Source: Cryptomeria japonica
Lineage: Eukaryota; Streptophyta; Pinopsida; Cupressales; Cupressaceae
Length of the DNA: 64,000 bases
NCBI RefSeq assembly: GCF_030272615.1
Contig: NC_081408.1
Span: 198,366,841-198,430,840, forward strand
Direction: 5' to 3'
In this document: positions 24,096 to 37,802 of the stretch, in pieces
How the letters are laid out: each line of letters begins with the position of its first letter
Numbering within the stretch: position 1 is the stretch's first letter
The notes under the pieces: model-generated
Seen by the model: only the letters and a program-made list of their open reading frames with translations
Told to the model about the DNA's origin: nothing
Databases searched by the model: none
Translations under genes and position numbers: made by a program

Positions 24096-24617
24096 GATGT
24101 TATAGATAGTTTTGGGATGATTACATGTCTAGTTGGCATGTATATTTTGTATATGGACATACATTCATGTATTTACACATACATTTTGTTTCAGTCGGCA
24201 TTTATGCCATATTTGTGTATGGACATACATTTGTAATCATTTGACATTTTTATATATACAAAAGTTGATATTCGATCATATAAATTGTTGCTCATCTATG
24301 CATGGTGTTATCATGGAAATCTTTAGTCTTCATTCCAATAATTAACAATGGTTAATAATGGCTATTTAATGAACAATACAGTTCATTTCATTTCATTTCA
24401 TCGTAAGTGTTGTTTTTATAATGAACAATATAATTCATTTAATGAAAAATACAATACAATTCATTTAATGAACAATACAATTTATGAACAATACAATTCA
24501 TTTAATCAACAATACAATACAATTCATTCAATGAACAATACATTTCATGAACAATACAATTCATTTAATGAATAATATAATGCAATTCATTTGATGAACA
24601 ATACTTGATACGATTCA
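24096..24617. repeat. Downstream region with AATGAACAATACAATTCATTT repeats
   Basis: The first 260 bp are probable 3' UTR of the split gene, with repeated ATGGACATACATT words (about 24155 and 24220). From 24360 to 24615 some ten diverged units of GAACAATACAATTCATTTAAT lie in tandem. Spacing is irregular, and the unit is partly self-complementary (AATGAA/TTCATT). Confidence 0.6.
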
Positions 24618-27600
24618 TTATTACCCTATGCATGGTCCTATTTTTCCCCCCACCTTAGTCGAACACTCAGAGTTTTATTAGGACAGCAATTTTTCGGTTG
24701 GCAAAAAAATCGTCAATGTCACTCAATGGAATGTTGTCGCGTAGCCGATTTCTCGTTCTACTTGTCGCGATGATGAGCCATCAACTCTAACATGTCTAGT
24801 TAGGCATTACTACCCTATGCATGCTCCTATTTTGGCCCCCCCACTCGATTGAACGCTTGGGGTCAGACCCTACCGGTGTCATCCCTTGAGTGCCCTAAGT
24901 GCTCAAAATTATCGAACTTTGATGGGACCTAACTCAAAATTCGTGGCACCTATGAATGATTCGTTTGAACCTACGAGGCCATGAGAGGGGTCCCTACAAA
25001 AGCCTATCTCGGTTTTTCAAGTTGCCCTATGGTTTTATTAGGGCACCAATTTTTCGGTTGGCAAAAAAATCATTAGTCTCACTCAATAGAATGATGTCGC
25101 CTGGCCGATTTCTCATTCTGCTCATCGCGATGATGAACCGTCAGCTCTGATATGTCTAGTTAGGCATTATTACCCTACGCATGCTCCTATTCCCCCCCCC
25201 CCCCCACTCGAATCAAATTCTCAGGGTCATACCCTACCAGCGTTGTCCCTTGAGCACCCTAAGTGCTCAAAATTGTCAAACTTTGATGGGCCCTAACTCA
25301 GAATCTGTGGCATCTGCAAACAATCCATTTGAACCTATAGGGCCATGAGAGAGGTCCCTATGAAAGCCTATCTCGGTTTTTCAAGTTTCCCTATGGTTTT
25401 ATTAGGGCAGTAATTTTTCGATTGGTGAAAAAATCATCAGTCTCACTCAATGGAATGTTGTCGCGTAGCTGATTTCTTGTTCTGCTCATCGCGATGATGA
25501 ACCATCAACTCTAACATGTCTAGTTAGGCATTATTACCCTACGCATGCTCCTATTTTCCCCCTCCACTCGATCGAACACTCAGGGTCATACCCTACCGGT
25601 GTCGTCCCTTGAGCATCCTAAGTGCTCAAACTTGTCAAACTTTGATGGTCCCTAACTCAAAATCTGTGGCACCTGTGAATGATCCATTTGAACCTACGAG
25701 GCCATGAGAGGGGTCCCTATGAAAGCCTATCTCCATTTTTCAAGTTTCCCTATGGTTTTATTAGGGCAGCAATTTTTCGGTTGGCAAAAAAATCGTCAGT
25801 CTCACTTAATGGAATGTTGTCGCATGGTTGATTTCTCATTCTGCTCATCACGATGATGTACCATCAGCTTTGACATGTCCAGTTAGGCATTATTACCCTA
25901 CACATGCCCCTATTTTACCCCCCCCCCCACTCAATCGAATGCTCAAGGTCATACCCTACCGGCGTCGTCCCTTGAGCACCCTAAGTGCTCCAAATTGTCA
26001 AACTTTGACAGGCCCTAACTCAAAATTCATGGCACCTGTGAATGATCAATTTGAACCTAAGGGACCAAGAGAGGGGTCCCTATGAAAGCCTATCTTGGTT
26101 TTTCAATTTGCCCTATGGTTTTATTAGGGCAGCAATTTTTCGGTTGGTGAAAAATTCATCAATCTCACTCAATGGAATGTTGTCGCGTAGCCGATTTCTC
26201 ATTCTGCTCGTCGCGATCACGAACCATCAGCTCCAACATGTCTAGTTAGGCATTATTACCCTATGCATGCTCCTATTTCCCCCCCCCCCACTCGATCAAA
26301 TGCTCGGGATCATACCCTACCAGCGTCGTCCCTTGACCGCCCTAAGTGCTCAAAATTGTCAAACTTTGACGGGCCCTAACTTAGAATTTGTGGCACCTAC
26401 GAATGATCTGTTTGAACCTGTGGGGCCATGAGAGGGGTCCCTACAAAAGCCTATCTTTGTTTTTCAAGTTGCCCTACGATTTTATTAGGGCAGCAATTTT
26501 TTGGTTGGCGAAAAAATCATCAGTCTCACTCAATGGAATGTTGTCGCGTGGTTGATTTCTCATTCTGCTCATCGCGATGATGAACCATCGGCTCTAACAT
26601 GTCTAGTTAGGCATTATTACCCTACGCATACTCCTATTTACCCCCCCCCCCCCCCCGACACGATCGAACGCTCAAGGTCATACCCTACCGGCGTCGTCCC
26701 TTGAGTGCCCTAAGTGCTCAAAATTGTCAAACTTTGACGGACCCTAACTCGGAATCTATGGCACCTACAAATGATCCATTTGAACCTATGGGGCCATGAG
26801 AGGGGTCCCTACGAAAGCATATCTCAGTTTTTCAAGTTGCCCTATGGTTTTATTAGGGTAGCAATTTTTTGGTTGGCAAAAAAATCGTTAGTGTCACTCA
26901 AAGGAATGTTGTCACGTGGCTGATTTCTCGTTTTGCTCATCGCAATGATGAACCATCAGCTCTGACATGTCCAGTTAGGCATTATTACCCTACACATGCT
27001 CCTATTCCCCCCCCCCCACTCAATCGAATGCTCGGGGTCATACCCTACCGATGTCATCCCTTGAGCGCCCTAAGTGCTCCAAATTATCAAACTTTGATGG
27101 GCCCTAACTCAAAATCTGTGGCACCTATGAACGATCCATTTGAACCTATAGGGCTACGAAAGCCTATCTCGGTTTCTCAAGTTGCCCTACGGTTTTATTA
27201 GGGTAGCAATTTTTTGGTTGGTGAAAAAATCGTCAGTCTCACTCAATGGAATGTTGTCACGTGGCCGATTTCTCGTTCTACTCGTCTTGATGACAAACTG
27301 TCAGCTTTGACATGTCCAGTTAGGAATTATTACCCTATGCATGCTCCTATTTTACCCCCCACTCGATCGAACGTTCAAAGTCATACCCTACCGACGTCGT
27401 CCCTTGAGCGCCCTAAGTGCTCAAAATTGTCAAACTTTGATAGGCCCTAACTTAGAATTTGTGGCACCTACGAATGATCCATTTGAACCTATGGGGCCAT
27501 GAGAGGGGTCCCTATGAAAGCCTATCTTATTTTTTCAAGTTGCCCTACAGTTTTATTAGGGCAGCAATTTTTCGGTTGGCGAAAAAATCGTCAGTCTCAG

Positions 27601-30283
27601 TTAATGGAATGTTGTCATGTGGCCGATTTCTCATTCTGCTCGTCGCGATGATGAACCGTCAGCTCTGACCTATCCAATTAGGCATTGTTACCCTACGCAT
27701 GCTCTTATTTCCCCCCCCCCCCACTCGATTGAACACTCGGGGTCATACCCTACCGGCGTCGTCCCTTGAGCACCCTAAGTGCTCAAAATTGTCAAACTTT
27801 GATGGACCCTAACTTGGAATCCATGGCACCTATGAATGATCCATTTGAACTTATGGGGCCATGAGAGGGGTCCCTACAAAAGCCTATCTTTATTTTTCAA
27901 GTTACCCTACAATTTTATTAGGGCAGCAATTTTTTGGTTGGCAAAAAAATTATCAGTCTGACTCAATGGAATGTTGTCGCGTGGCCAATTTCTCATTTTG
28001 CTCATCGCAATGACGAACCGTCAGCTCTAACATGTCTAGTTAGGCATTATTAACCTAAACATGCTCCTATTTTAACCCCCACTCGATCGAACACTCAAGG
28101 TCATACCCTACTGACGTCATCCCTTAAGTGCCCTAAGTGCTCAAAATTGTCAAACTTTGACAGGACCTAACTCGGAATTCATGGCACCTGCAAACATTTT
28201 GTTTGAACCTATGAGGCCACGAGAGGGTTCCCTATGAAAGCAAGTCTTAGTTTTTCAAGTCTCCCTATGGTTTTATTAGGGCAGCAATTTTTCGGTTGGC
28301 GAAAAAATCATCAATCTCACTCAATGGAATGTTGTCGCGTGGCTGATTTCTCATTCTCCTTGTCGCGACCACGAACCGTCAGCTCTGACATGTCTAGTTA
28401 GGCATTATTACCCTACGCATGCTCCTATTCCCCCCCCCCCCACTCGATCGAACGCTCGGGGTCATACCCTACCGGTGTCATCCCTTGAGTGCTCTAAGTG
28501 CTCAAAATTGTCAAACTTTGACGGGTCCTAACTCGGAGTCCATGGCACCTACAAATGATCCGTTTGAACATACAGGGCCACGAGAGGGGTCCCTACGAAA
28601 TCCTATCTTAGTTTTTCAAGTTGCCCTACGGTTTTATTAGGGCAGCAATTTTTTGGTTGGTGAAAAAATCATCTGTCTCACTCAATGGAATGTTGTCGTG
28701 TGGCCGATTTCTCATTCTGCTCATCGCGGTGATGAACGGTCAGCTTTGACATGTCCAATTAGGCATTATTACCCTACGCATGCTCCTATTTCCCCCCCCC
28801 CACTTGATCAAACACTCAGGGTCATACCCTACTGGCGTCATCCCTTGAGCGCCCTAAGTGCTCAAACTTGTCAAACTTTGATGGGCCCTAACTCAGAATT
28901 TGTGGCACCTGCAAATGATCCATTTGAACCTATGGGGCCATGAGAGGGGTCCCTATGAAAGCCTATCTCAGTTTTTCATATTGCCCTATGATTTTATTAG
29001 GGCATCAATTTTTTCGACTGGTGAAAAAATCATCAATCTCACTCAATGGAATGTTGTCGCGTGGCTGATTTCTTGTTCTGCTCGTCGTGATGAAGAACTG
29101 TCAACTCCAACATGTCCAATTTGGCATTATTACCCTACGCATGCTCCTATTTCCCCCCCCCCCCCCCACTTGATTGAACGCTCGAGGTCATACCCTACCA
29201 ACATCGTCCCTTGAGAACCCTAAGTGCTCAAAATTGTCAAACTTTGACAGGCCCTAACTCAAAATTCGTGGCACCTGCAAATGATCTGTTTGAACCTATA
29301 GGGCCATGAGAGAGGTCCCTATGAAAGCCTATCTCAGTTTTTCAAGTTTCCCTACGGTTTTATTAGGGCAGCAATTTTTCAGTTGGTGAAAAAATCGTTA
29401 ATCTCACTCAATGAAATGTTGTCGCATGGCCGATTTCTCGTTCTGCTCATCGCGATGATGAATCGTCGGCCCTGACATGTCTAGCTAGGCATTATTACCC
29501 TACACATTCTCCTATTCCCCCCCCCCCCACTCGATCGAACGCTCGGGGGCAATACCCTACCTGCGTCATCCCTTGAGCGCCCTAAGTGCTCAAAATTGTC
29601 AAACTTTGATGGGACCTAACTCAGAATTTGTGGCACCTGCAAACATTCTGTTTGAACCTACAAGGCCATGAGAGTGGTCCCTATGAAAGCATATCTCATT
29701 TTTTCAAGTTTCCCTATGGTTTTATTAGGGCAGCAATTTTGCAGTTGGCGAAAAAATCGTCAGTCTCACTCAATGGAATGTTGTCATAGGTCGATTTCTC
29801 ATTCTACTCGTCACAATGATGAACCATCAGCTCTGACATGTCTAGTTAGGTATTATTACCCTATGCATGCTCCTATTTTCCCCCCCCACTTGATTGAACG
29901 CTCAGGGTCATACCCTACTGACGTCGTCCCTTGAGTGCCCTAACTGCTCAAAATTGTCAAACTTTGACGGGACCTAACTCAGAATCCATGGCACCTGCAA
30001 ATGTTTCGTTTGAACCTATGGGGCCATGAGAGGGGTCCCTACAAAATCCTATCTCGGTTTTTCAAGTTGCCCTATGGTTTAATTAGGGCAGCAATTTTTC
30101 AGTTTGCAAAAAAATCATCAGTCTCACTCAATGGAATGTTGTCACGTGGCCGATTTCTCGTTCTTCTCATCGCAATGATGAACTGTCAGCTTTGACATGT
30201 CTAGTTAGGCCTTATTACCCTATGCATGCTTCTATTTTGCCCCCCCACTCGATCGAACGCTCGGGGTCATACCCTACGCATGT
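24618..30283. repeat. Satellite array, about sixteen ~360-bp monomers
   Basis: A landmark word (ATGTTGTCGCG and variants) recurs at 24731, 25091, 25455, 25814, 26177, 26538, 26906, 27251, 27609, 27971, 28329, 28690, 29051, 29416, 29778 and 30136. Spacings are 345-368 and mostly 358-364. Each monomer contains a C homopolymer of variable length (from about C5 to C16) before ACTCGATCGAACGCTC, a CCCTTGAGCGCCCTAAGTGCTC block and a GGTTTTATTAGGGCAGCAATTTTT block. The first unit is shortened by an internal deletion and the last ends after GGGGTCATACCCTAC. Monomers differ mainly by C/T and G/A changes, as in methylated DNA. Confidence 0.92.
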
Positions 30284-31691
30284 GACATCCATGAAGGGAT
30301 ATGAAAGGATATTTTGTAAACAATCAGAAACCTTTAATGATAATCAAGTTGAAGCCTTGAGATTTATGCAATATGGTTCAAGTCCAAAACTGTACCCTAA
30401 AGCCACACACTCTTCCCTCTCCTAGCATACATAGAATTCGGAAGGATTTGACGAGAGCGTTTTGATTTTACTTACATCTTGTGTATTATAATATAGACCA
30501 ATTTGCCAATATGACATCTTCATATGAGAGAAAAGCTTCATTTTATCTCAATACAGTTGTACCTATTTCATTATTAGAAAAAATAAATAAGTTCTACACT
30601 AAACTACAATAAATAAATTAGTATCCTCTATATTATGGATTTGAATTGATGCTCTCAATTAGTTATTATTCCTACACCTCACACTCACAAGATTAATAAT
30701 GAAATGACATTTATGATTCATCAAATGCTGACAAAGTCTAATCAAAGTTCAACTTCAAGATGTATACAACATATCATATTCAACTTCAAGATACATACAA
30801 CTTACCATATTCAAGCTCATGCCTACCACCACTTGGATATTGTTATATGTCGATTAAAGTACAATATATGTAATAAAACCATATAGTCTTACAAAAAAGC
30901 CATCATAGACCATCTATGTCGATTAAAGTACAATTCATTTGTAATAGGGGCACACTCACAATTTGAAGTTGCAAAGCCCTGTGGGAAGCATCAAAATAGA
31001 AATTTACTAATCTGACTCATACTACTATCAAAAGCATCAAAGATGCTACTACTAGAGAACACCATGCTCCATTGTGGAGAGAATATTAGGTGCATCTGAT
31101 GTCAGCGTCTGAAAATGAAAGAATGTTATTCAATTGCCAAAATCTAACTGACTTTATTTTATAAACCATTAATGAATAAAAATAGACAAGGTTACCTGAG
31201 TGAAAGTTTGATGACCACCTTGACTAGTCAATGTCAAATGTTTGATTCAATAGATCATCTGTCATGAAAATTTGATCCACTGTAGATGTGTCCTAGCCAC
31301 ATGCATTTGAATAATCTTCATGATAATAAACACAACAAGACCCACAATTTAATCTCATTAATGCACAAAGGAATATGTACCATCACCAAGAGAGGGTCTT
31401 GTCAACGACGAATGAGCTAGCATGAACCTGTATTTTTAAGAATTGTTAGTCTACACATAAATTGCATGGATGAACATAAGTAGTGTTGCAAAAATACGTC
31501 CCTTCCAATTATATCGAGTGTACTCACTATGTGCATGCAAAAACCGTGTTGCCCAAAAAAAACGCTCATCAATAGACTTGCATTTTGAACACATCCTTAA
31601 TATACACGTAACAAACTTGAACATTAAGGTTTAATGATCATTGTTTGAAATGAAATGCATGATAAAAAAATAAGGCACCATTAAAGACCTA
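30284..31691. other. Gene-free spacer between satellite and transposase gene
   Basis: AT-rich, without a supportable gene. Small direct repeats: CAACTTCAAGAT(G/A)(T/C)ATACAAC at about 30748 and 30781, and ATGTCGATTAAAGTACAAT at about 30847 and 30917. It may hold the 3' UTR of the transposase-like gene on the minus strand. Confidence 0.45.
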
Positions 31692-34598
31692 CTACTCAAG
31701 TGTTCCTGAAGGGTCATCTCTTTGTTTAAGAGTATCCTGTATTGCTTCATGATCAGCAGTAGTCATTGTCCATAGCTCTTTGGTCTTTGGTTTTTCTTGA
31801 TGCTTCAACAACTTGACATTTGTAGCTATAATAAGGTGTGAATACATTATAATGGTTTTGTGTCTCTAATAGTCTTCAAATGCAGGTATGCCATTCTTTC
31901 TAATCATGTATGTTCGCAACCAAGTTCCCACAACAACAATTGAACCTGTAGAATATGTGAACTCATCATCATCTGTCACTCGTTGTGTTGGCTTTTGTTT
32001 TCCCTGTACACATCATGCCAACCAATATTCTGATCTAGCTTCATTCCCTTGCGGTGCAACAACTGCAAAAACATGTCTTGGCTATACAAGATCTGATAGA
32101 TGATCATACTCAAGTGAACTTTCCGTGTCATCATTTGACAAGGATATTGTTTGAGATAAAGAGGTTAGATAGTGGGGAACCCATGTATCAATCCACTCAC
32201 TTGACTCGCATTGATCCCAATCACACCGAAGACAACTCTGACAAAAGCAAGCCAACGCTCGTGTCCAAATGGTCCATGTACTTGCATCTGAGCTGATAAA
32301 TGAATGCATTTTTGAAGAATCTTTAACTGTTTGACAATCCAATCTATCTCCCACTGTTCCCCTCCTCAACCAACCAAAAGAATCTGCTCACTGCTGAATC
32401 AAGAGTACCTCCATGTGACAATGCTGAACTACACCAATCAACAATAGAACGTGCATCAGAGAAATTTGCACCTGAAAGCCTCAATTGCTCCTTAACTAGA
32501 GCTCTCTTCAAACATGCACCTGCTCCATCATGCTCTCCCTTCCCATGCCCTACCTCAAAAAAACACCAAATATGAGGTATACGCCTCTCCACATGCATTC
32601 TACTCAACCAATAAAACATACGAGCATTCTTGAATTGACCCATACAGTTATCTAACCATATTATATGCCGGTCAATTGCAATATCTTTCTCATGCAAGAA
32701 CTCAAAAAAATTCTTGAAAGAATGTTGCACATACTCGAAGGAGTGTGATCTATCATCACTCATATAAAAATGATACTCCTTCATTATCTTCTTGTCCTCT
32801 TCTATACTATCAAGAGCATGTCTATATGTAATGTGAACAAAAATAGCAATCTGGACTGAATTGTAGTACTGAGACTGTACCTCATTCTATGGTTGCAATG
32901 TATAGTTCTCTGCAAAATCAACCACCAATACAATAGTGCCAATCAGGAAAGAGTTCTTACACATCTTGAACTATTGATCCAACCACTGAGACCTATGGGT
33001 GTTCCTTGCATACTTGTAGAAAAGATTTTCCTTAAAATCCAAAATAAAATCAGCAATACTCACTTCTCTTGAGACTAATTCGCATCTAGAACCTTCACCT
33101 CCACTCTTCAAATTATATTTCATTGTCTCGTATCTTTTTTTCTCAACATAATTATTTCCAAACTAGTGTTCGCTGCCCTCATGAAAACATGAAACAAACT
33201 TTGACAACCCACCGCATTCTAAGCACTTCTCATTCAAACAATCATTTCTATAGAAATAGCAACCATCATCTCTAGAGCATAAAAATAGATCTTGCAAGTC
33301 TCTTGATGATATCGGAAATAGAATTACACCACACTCTTGCAACATCTCATTAGTATGCATTGCAGAACGAATATGACATAAAAGTTCATGGTATATTGAA
33401 AACTCCACACGGTACTTGCAACAATAGGTATTGCAAATCTTAAGAGGAACACAATAAAATGGTTTCAAAGGTTCAAAGGGCCTTTGTGATATTTGCAAAG
33501 TTGGATGTAATTCATAAAAAAAATTGTACAACATTGTTTGTCTTGATTCCAAGAAATATTTAGGATGCAGTGTGCGGTCTCGGTTGCCGATTCTTAATTT
33601 CAAAACATCCTTTACATTGGGTGACACTCTAGAATTAGAGTGCCAAAATTATTGAATCTCTTCCTTCACATTGTCAGTCAACTTTCTATCAACACATGGA
33701 AGCCTCCCACCAAATGCCCATGTATCTTGTTGAAATGGATCGTCAAGTCTTTGTCTTCATGCAAGTGCTCTATCCAAAGTTTTACGGTTTATGTTAAAAT
33801 CAACACAAGTTTGTCTCATTTGACGAGCCTTCCTCAATTGATGGCTTACTAAGGAGGTTGTAATCACTCTTCGAGCGGCTCTCTTATCTCTTTCTTTGGT
33901 ATTCTTTCCAATAGAATTGAGAGCGTCAAATAGATTTTTTGCAATAATAGAATTTCTCTCTGTCTTCTTGTTCATACGAATCTTCAATTTGTTTAGCAAT
34001 GGTCTCATCTTTATCATCTTTAGCAATTGAACAAAGAGTTGGCATTTCTCGGTCAATGTCTTATTGCTAAAATTTTGGTTGAAAAGTTTTGTAGCTCCCA
34101 CAACTGAACGGTTCTTGTTGACCTCTTGCCTTCAAGATTCACAATAATGTTCTCATCAATTTCAAATAACCATTTTGGGGTTCTTGAAGGTCTTGGATTT
34201 GGAATTTGTCGTTCATCCATGAGAGGCTCTTCATTTCTAAAGTAATTAGGTGTTACATATGGTTCACTTGGTGAGGCAATTCCACCTTCAATGTTAAAGT
34301 TTTCCACATTTTCACCTCCTATGTCAAAACTTTCCACATGTTGAGCATTTTCATTATCACTTTCAACATTTTCAAAATTTTCAATATTTTCACTTTCAAA
34401 ATTTACAATTTCATTTTCAATAACTTGTGGCACATTTTCAATTTCAATTTCCTCTTCAGTTGAAATAACATTAGCAATATTTAACATACCTTATCTTCTC
34501 CTCCTATGACATTCTCTATCTCTTTCTCTATATACTTCAACTTGGTCATTTGAAAGTTTTCTTTTGTGTTTAGACTTCCGACGACTACTACTCCCCAT
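31692..34598 (-). pseudogene. Transposase-like protein with RNase H fold, decayed
   Basis: A minus-strand coding region of about 969 codons, ATG at 34598 (MGSSSRRKSKHKRK) to TAG at 31692-31694. There are frameshifts near 34095 and 32360 and in-frame stops including about 34490, 33755, 33655, 33160, 32970, 32890, 32081, 32020 and 31870. N-terminus: basic head, then a Glu/Asn-rich acidic part (residues about 40-110). A Cys-rich section follows (KICNTYCCKYRVEF; CLNEKCLECGG, near residues 380-475). The presumed catalytic core has VLVVDFAENY (near 32910), WLDNCMGQFKNARMFYWL (near 32645), then FFEVGHGKGEHDGAGACLKR (near 32540). A late Cys cluster (ACFCQSCLRCDW, near 32240) and a C-terminal domain (STGSIVVVGTWLRTYM) close it. 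The D…D…GHGKG(x)2DG order matches uncharacterised, transposon-associated proteins I recall from animal genomes; I cannot name the family. It is too decayed to act. Confidence 0.7.
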
Positions 34599-34781
34599 TT
34601 CCCTCCACACATATGCTCCTTCATGATTGACAATGTAAGTTTTCACTTTAAGAATCTCCCAAAAGCACAAATGTCTCTAGCTATCTGAAACCCCATGATC
34701 CTTGACAAAAAACATAGGACCCAAATTGTCGGCCTTTGGAATCTACAGAATGGCCCACAAACCCTTTTTTTCTTGGTTTTT
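34599..34781 (-). promoter_or_regulatory. Upstream region of the transposase-like gene
   Basis: About 180 bp between the likely start codon and the left arm of the fold-back element. No TATA box is evident. The proximity puts the arm in the promoter position of the gene. Confidence 0.35.
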
Positions 34782-34969
34782 AGTACTAAAATTAGATATC
34801 GGATTTTATCTGATATTTGATTTTTGTACAAAAATATGTGGTCCCCCAAAAAAATTCCCATTGCCGCCATTCATGAATTGTTGCTGCCATTTATGAACTA
34901 AACTGCCACATGGCAAAAATCCGATATCCGATTAAATCGGATATCAGATTTTATTGGTCATATTTTAGA

Positions 34970-35100
34970 GGGAGAGAGAGATAGAAGGAGAGGGAGAGAG
35001 GGAGAAAGAGAAAGATAGAGAGAGAGAGAGGGAGAGAGAGAGAGATGAGGAGAGGGAGAGAGGGAGGGAGAGAGAGAGAGAGGAGAGAGAGAGAGGAGGG
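34970..35100. repeat. GA microsatellite
   Basis: (GA)n and GGGAGA runs on the + strand, mirrored by the CT tract at 37726-38126. The interior inverted symmetry of the fold-back element includes these tracts. Confidence 0.9.
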
Positions 35101-37725
35101 GTCGTAGGACACAATATGACCCCTAACGACATGATTTGGTGTCTTAAGGGGTCCTATGGTGTTGTTAGGGGTCATATGGTGTCCATAGGGGTCATATGGT
35201 GTCCCATGAACCCTTATGACCTCTTAGGACATCATATGACCCCTAATGACACCATATTGGGTCGCTTTGGGTCATATTGTGTCCTAACGGGTCATATTGT
35301 GTAAATATGACCCCTAACGACATGATTTGGTGTCTTAAGGGGTCCTATGGTGTCACAAGACACCATATGACCCCTAACGACACCATAGGACACCTTAAGA
35401 CACCAAATCATGTCATTAGGGGTCATATTGTGTCTTACGGGGTCGTAGGACACAATATGACCCCTAACGACATGATTTGGTGTCTTAAGGGATCCTATGG
35501 TGTCGTTAGGGGTCATATGGTGTCCCATGAACCCTTATGACCTCTTAGGACACCATATGACCCCTGATGACACCATATTGGGTCACTTTGGGTCATATTA
35601 TGTCCGAAGGGGTCATATTGTGTCTTAATGGGTCCTATGGTTTCCCAAGACACCATATGACCCCTATGGACACCATATGGCCTCTAATGACACCATAGGA
35701 CCCCTTAAGACACCAAATCATAACATTAGGGGTCATATTGTGTCTTACAAGATCGTAGGACACAATATGACCCCTAACGACATGATTTGGTGTCTTAAGG
35801 GGTCCTATGGTATCGTTAAGGGTCATATGGTGTCCATAGGGGTTATATGGTGTCCCATGAACCCTTATGACCTCTTAAGACACCATATGACCCCTAATGA
35901 CACCAGATTGTTGTGTCCTAAGGGGTCATATTGTGTCTTAAGGGGTCCTATGGTGTAAATATGACCCCTAACGACATGATTTGGTGTCTTAAGGGGTCCT
36001 AATGTGTCACAAGACACCATATGACCCCTAACGACACCATAGGACATCTTAAGACACCAAATCATGTCATTAGGGGTCATATTGTGTCTTACGGGGTCGT
36101 AGGACACAATATGACCCCTAACGACATGATTTGGTGTCTTAAGGGGTCTGGTGGTGTCATTAGGGGTCATATGGTGTCCATAGGAGTCATATGGTGTCCC
36201 ATGAACCCTTATGACCTCTTAGGACACCATATGACCCCTAATGACACCATATTGGGTCGTTTTGGGTCATATTGTGTCCTAAGGGCCCATATTATGTCTT
36301 AAGGGGTCCTATGGTGTAAATATGACCCCTAACGACATGATTTGGTGTCTTAAGGGGTCCTATGGTGTCACAAGACACCATATGACCCCTAACAACACCA
36401 TAGGACCCCTTAAGACACCAAATCATGTCATTAGGGGTCATATTGTGTCTTACAAGGTTGTAGGACATGATATGACCCCTAACGACATGATTTAGTGTCT
36501 TAAGGGGCCCTATGGTGTCGTTAGGGCTCATATGGTGTCCATAGGGGTCATATGGTGTCCCATTAACCCTTATGACCTCTTAGGACACCATATGACCCCT
36601 AATTACACCATATTGGATCACTTTGGGTCATATTGTGTCCTAAGGGGTCATATTATGTCTTAAGGGGTCCTATGGTGTCCCATGACACCATATGACCCCT
36701 ATGGACACCATATGACCCCTAACGACACCATAGGACCCCTTAAGATACCAAATCATAACATTAGGGGTCATATTGTGTCTTACGGGGTCGTAGGACACAA
36801 TATGACCCCTAACGACATGAATTGGTGTCTTAATGGGTCCTATGGTGTTGTTAGGGGTCATATGGTGTCTCATGAACCCTTATGACCTCTTAGGACACCA
36901 TATGATCCCTAATGACACCATATTGTTGTCCTAAGGGGTCATATTGTGTCTTAAGGGTCCTATGGTGTAAATATGACCCCTAACGACATGATTTGATGTC
37001 TTAAGGGGTCTTATGGTGTCACAAGACACCATATGACCCCTAACAACACCATAGGACCCCTTAAGACACCAAATCATGTTATTAGGGGTCATATTGTGTC
37101 TACAGGGTCGTAGGACACAATATGACCCCTAACGACATGATTTGGTGTCTTAAGGGGTCTGATGGTGTCATTAGGGGTCATATGGTGTCCATAGGGGTCA
37201 TATGGTGTCCCATGAACCCTTATGACCTCTTAGGACACCATATGACCCCTAATGACACCATATTGGGTCGCTCTGGGTCATATTGTGTCCTAAGGGGTCA
37301 TATTGTGTCCTTAGGGGTCCTATTGTGTCCCAAGACACCATATGACCCCTACGGACACCATATGACCCCTAATGACACCATAGGACCCCTTAAGACACCA
37401 AATCATGTCATTAGGTGTCATATGGTGTCCTAAGGAGTCATAAACCACAATATGACCCCTTAGGACACAATATGATCCAAAGCAACCCAATATGGTGTCA
37501 TTAGGGGTCATATGGTGTCCTAAGAGGTCATAAGGGTTCATGGGACACCATATCACATAACTATCATTAGGGGTCATAGTTACAGGTTGTAAGACACAAT
37601 ATGACCCCTAATTACATGATTTGGTGTCTTAAGGGGTCCTATGGTGTCCCAAGACACCATATCACCCCTAACGACACCATAGGACCCCTTAAGACACCCA
37701 ATTGTGTCGTTAGGGGTCATATGGT
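35101..37725. repeat. Palindromic higher-order tandem repeat
   Basis: Units of roughly 310-360 bp are marked by GTCGTAGGACACAATATGACCCC and variants at 35101, 35442, 35752, 36096, 36457, 36787 and 37107, with a later diverged one near 37587. Each unit is a mosaic of a short word in both orientations: GTCATATGGTGTCC / GGACACCATATGAC, AAGGGGTCCTATGGTGTC / GACACCATAGGACCCCTT, and GACATGATTTGGTGTCTTA / TAAGACACCAAATCATGTC. Any single strand could fold on itself at many places. Open frames on both strands are by-products of this periodicity. Confidence 0.9.
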
Positions 37726-37765
37726 CTCTCTCTCTCTCTCCTTCCTTCTCTCTCTCTCTCTCCTT

Positions 37766-37802
<37 letters not shown>

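Noticed and set aside
24360-24615. Repeat series resembling a CRISPR array
   Set aside because: No unique spacers of constant length; units abut and vary, and the context is plant nuclear DNA. The same applies to 59063-59230 and 35101-37725.
34643-34896. Two overlapping frames at the left fold-back arm
   Set aside because: They run through the inverted arm and transposase upstream region; no conservation or domain.
35116-37577. Many 60-100-codon frames (MTPNDMIWCLKGSYGV-like) on both strands
   Set aside because: They are the translation of the palindromic repeat; the same peptides recur in both orientations with the repeat period.
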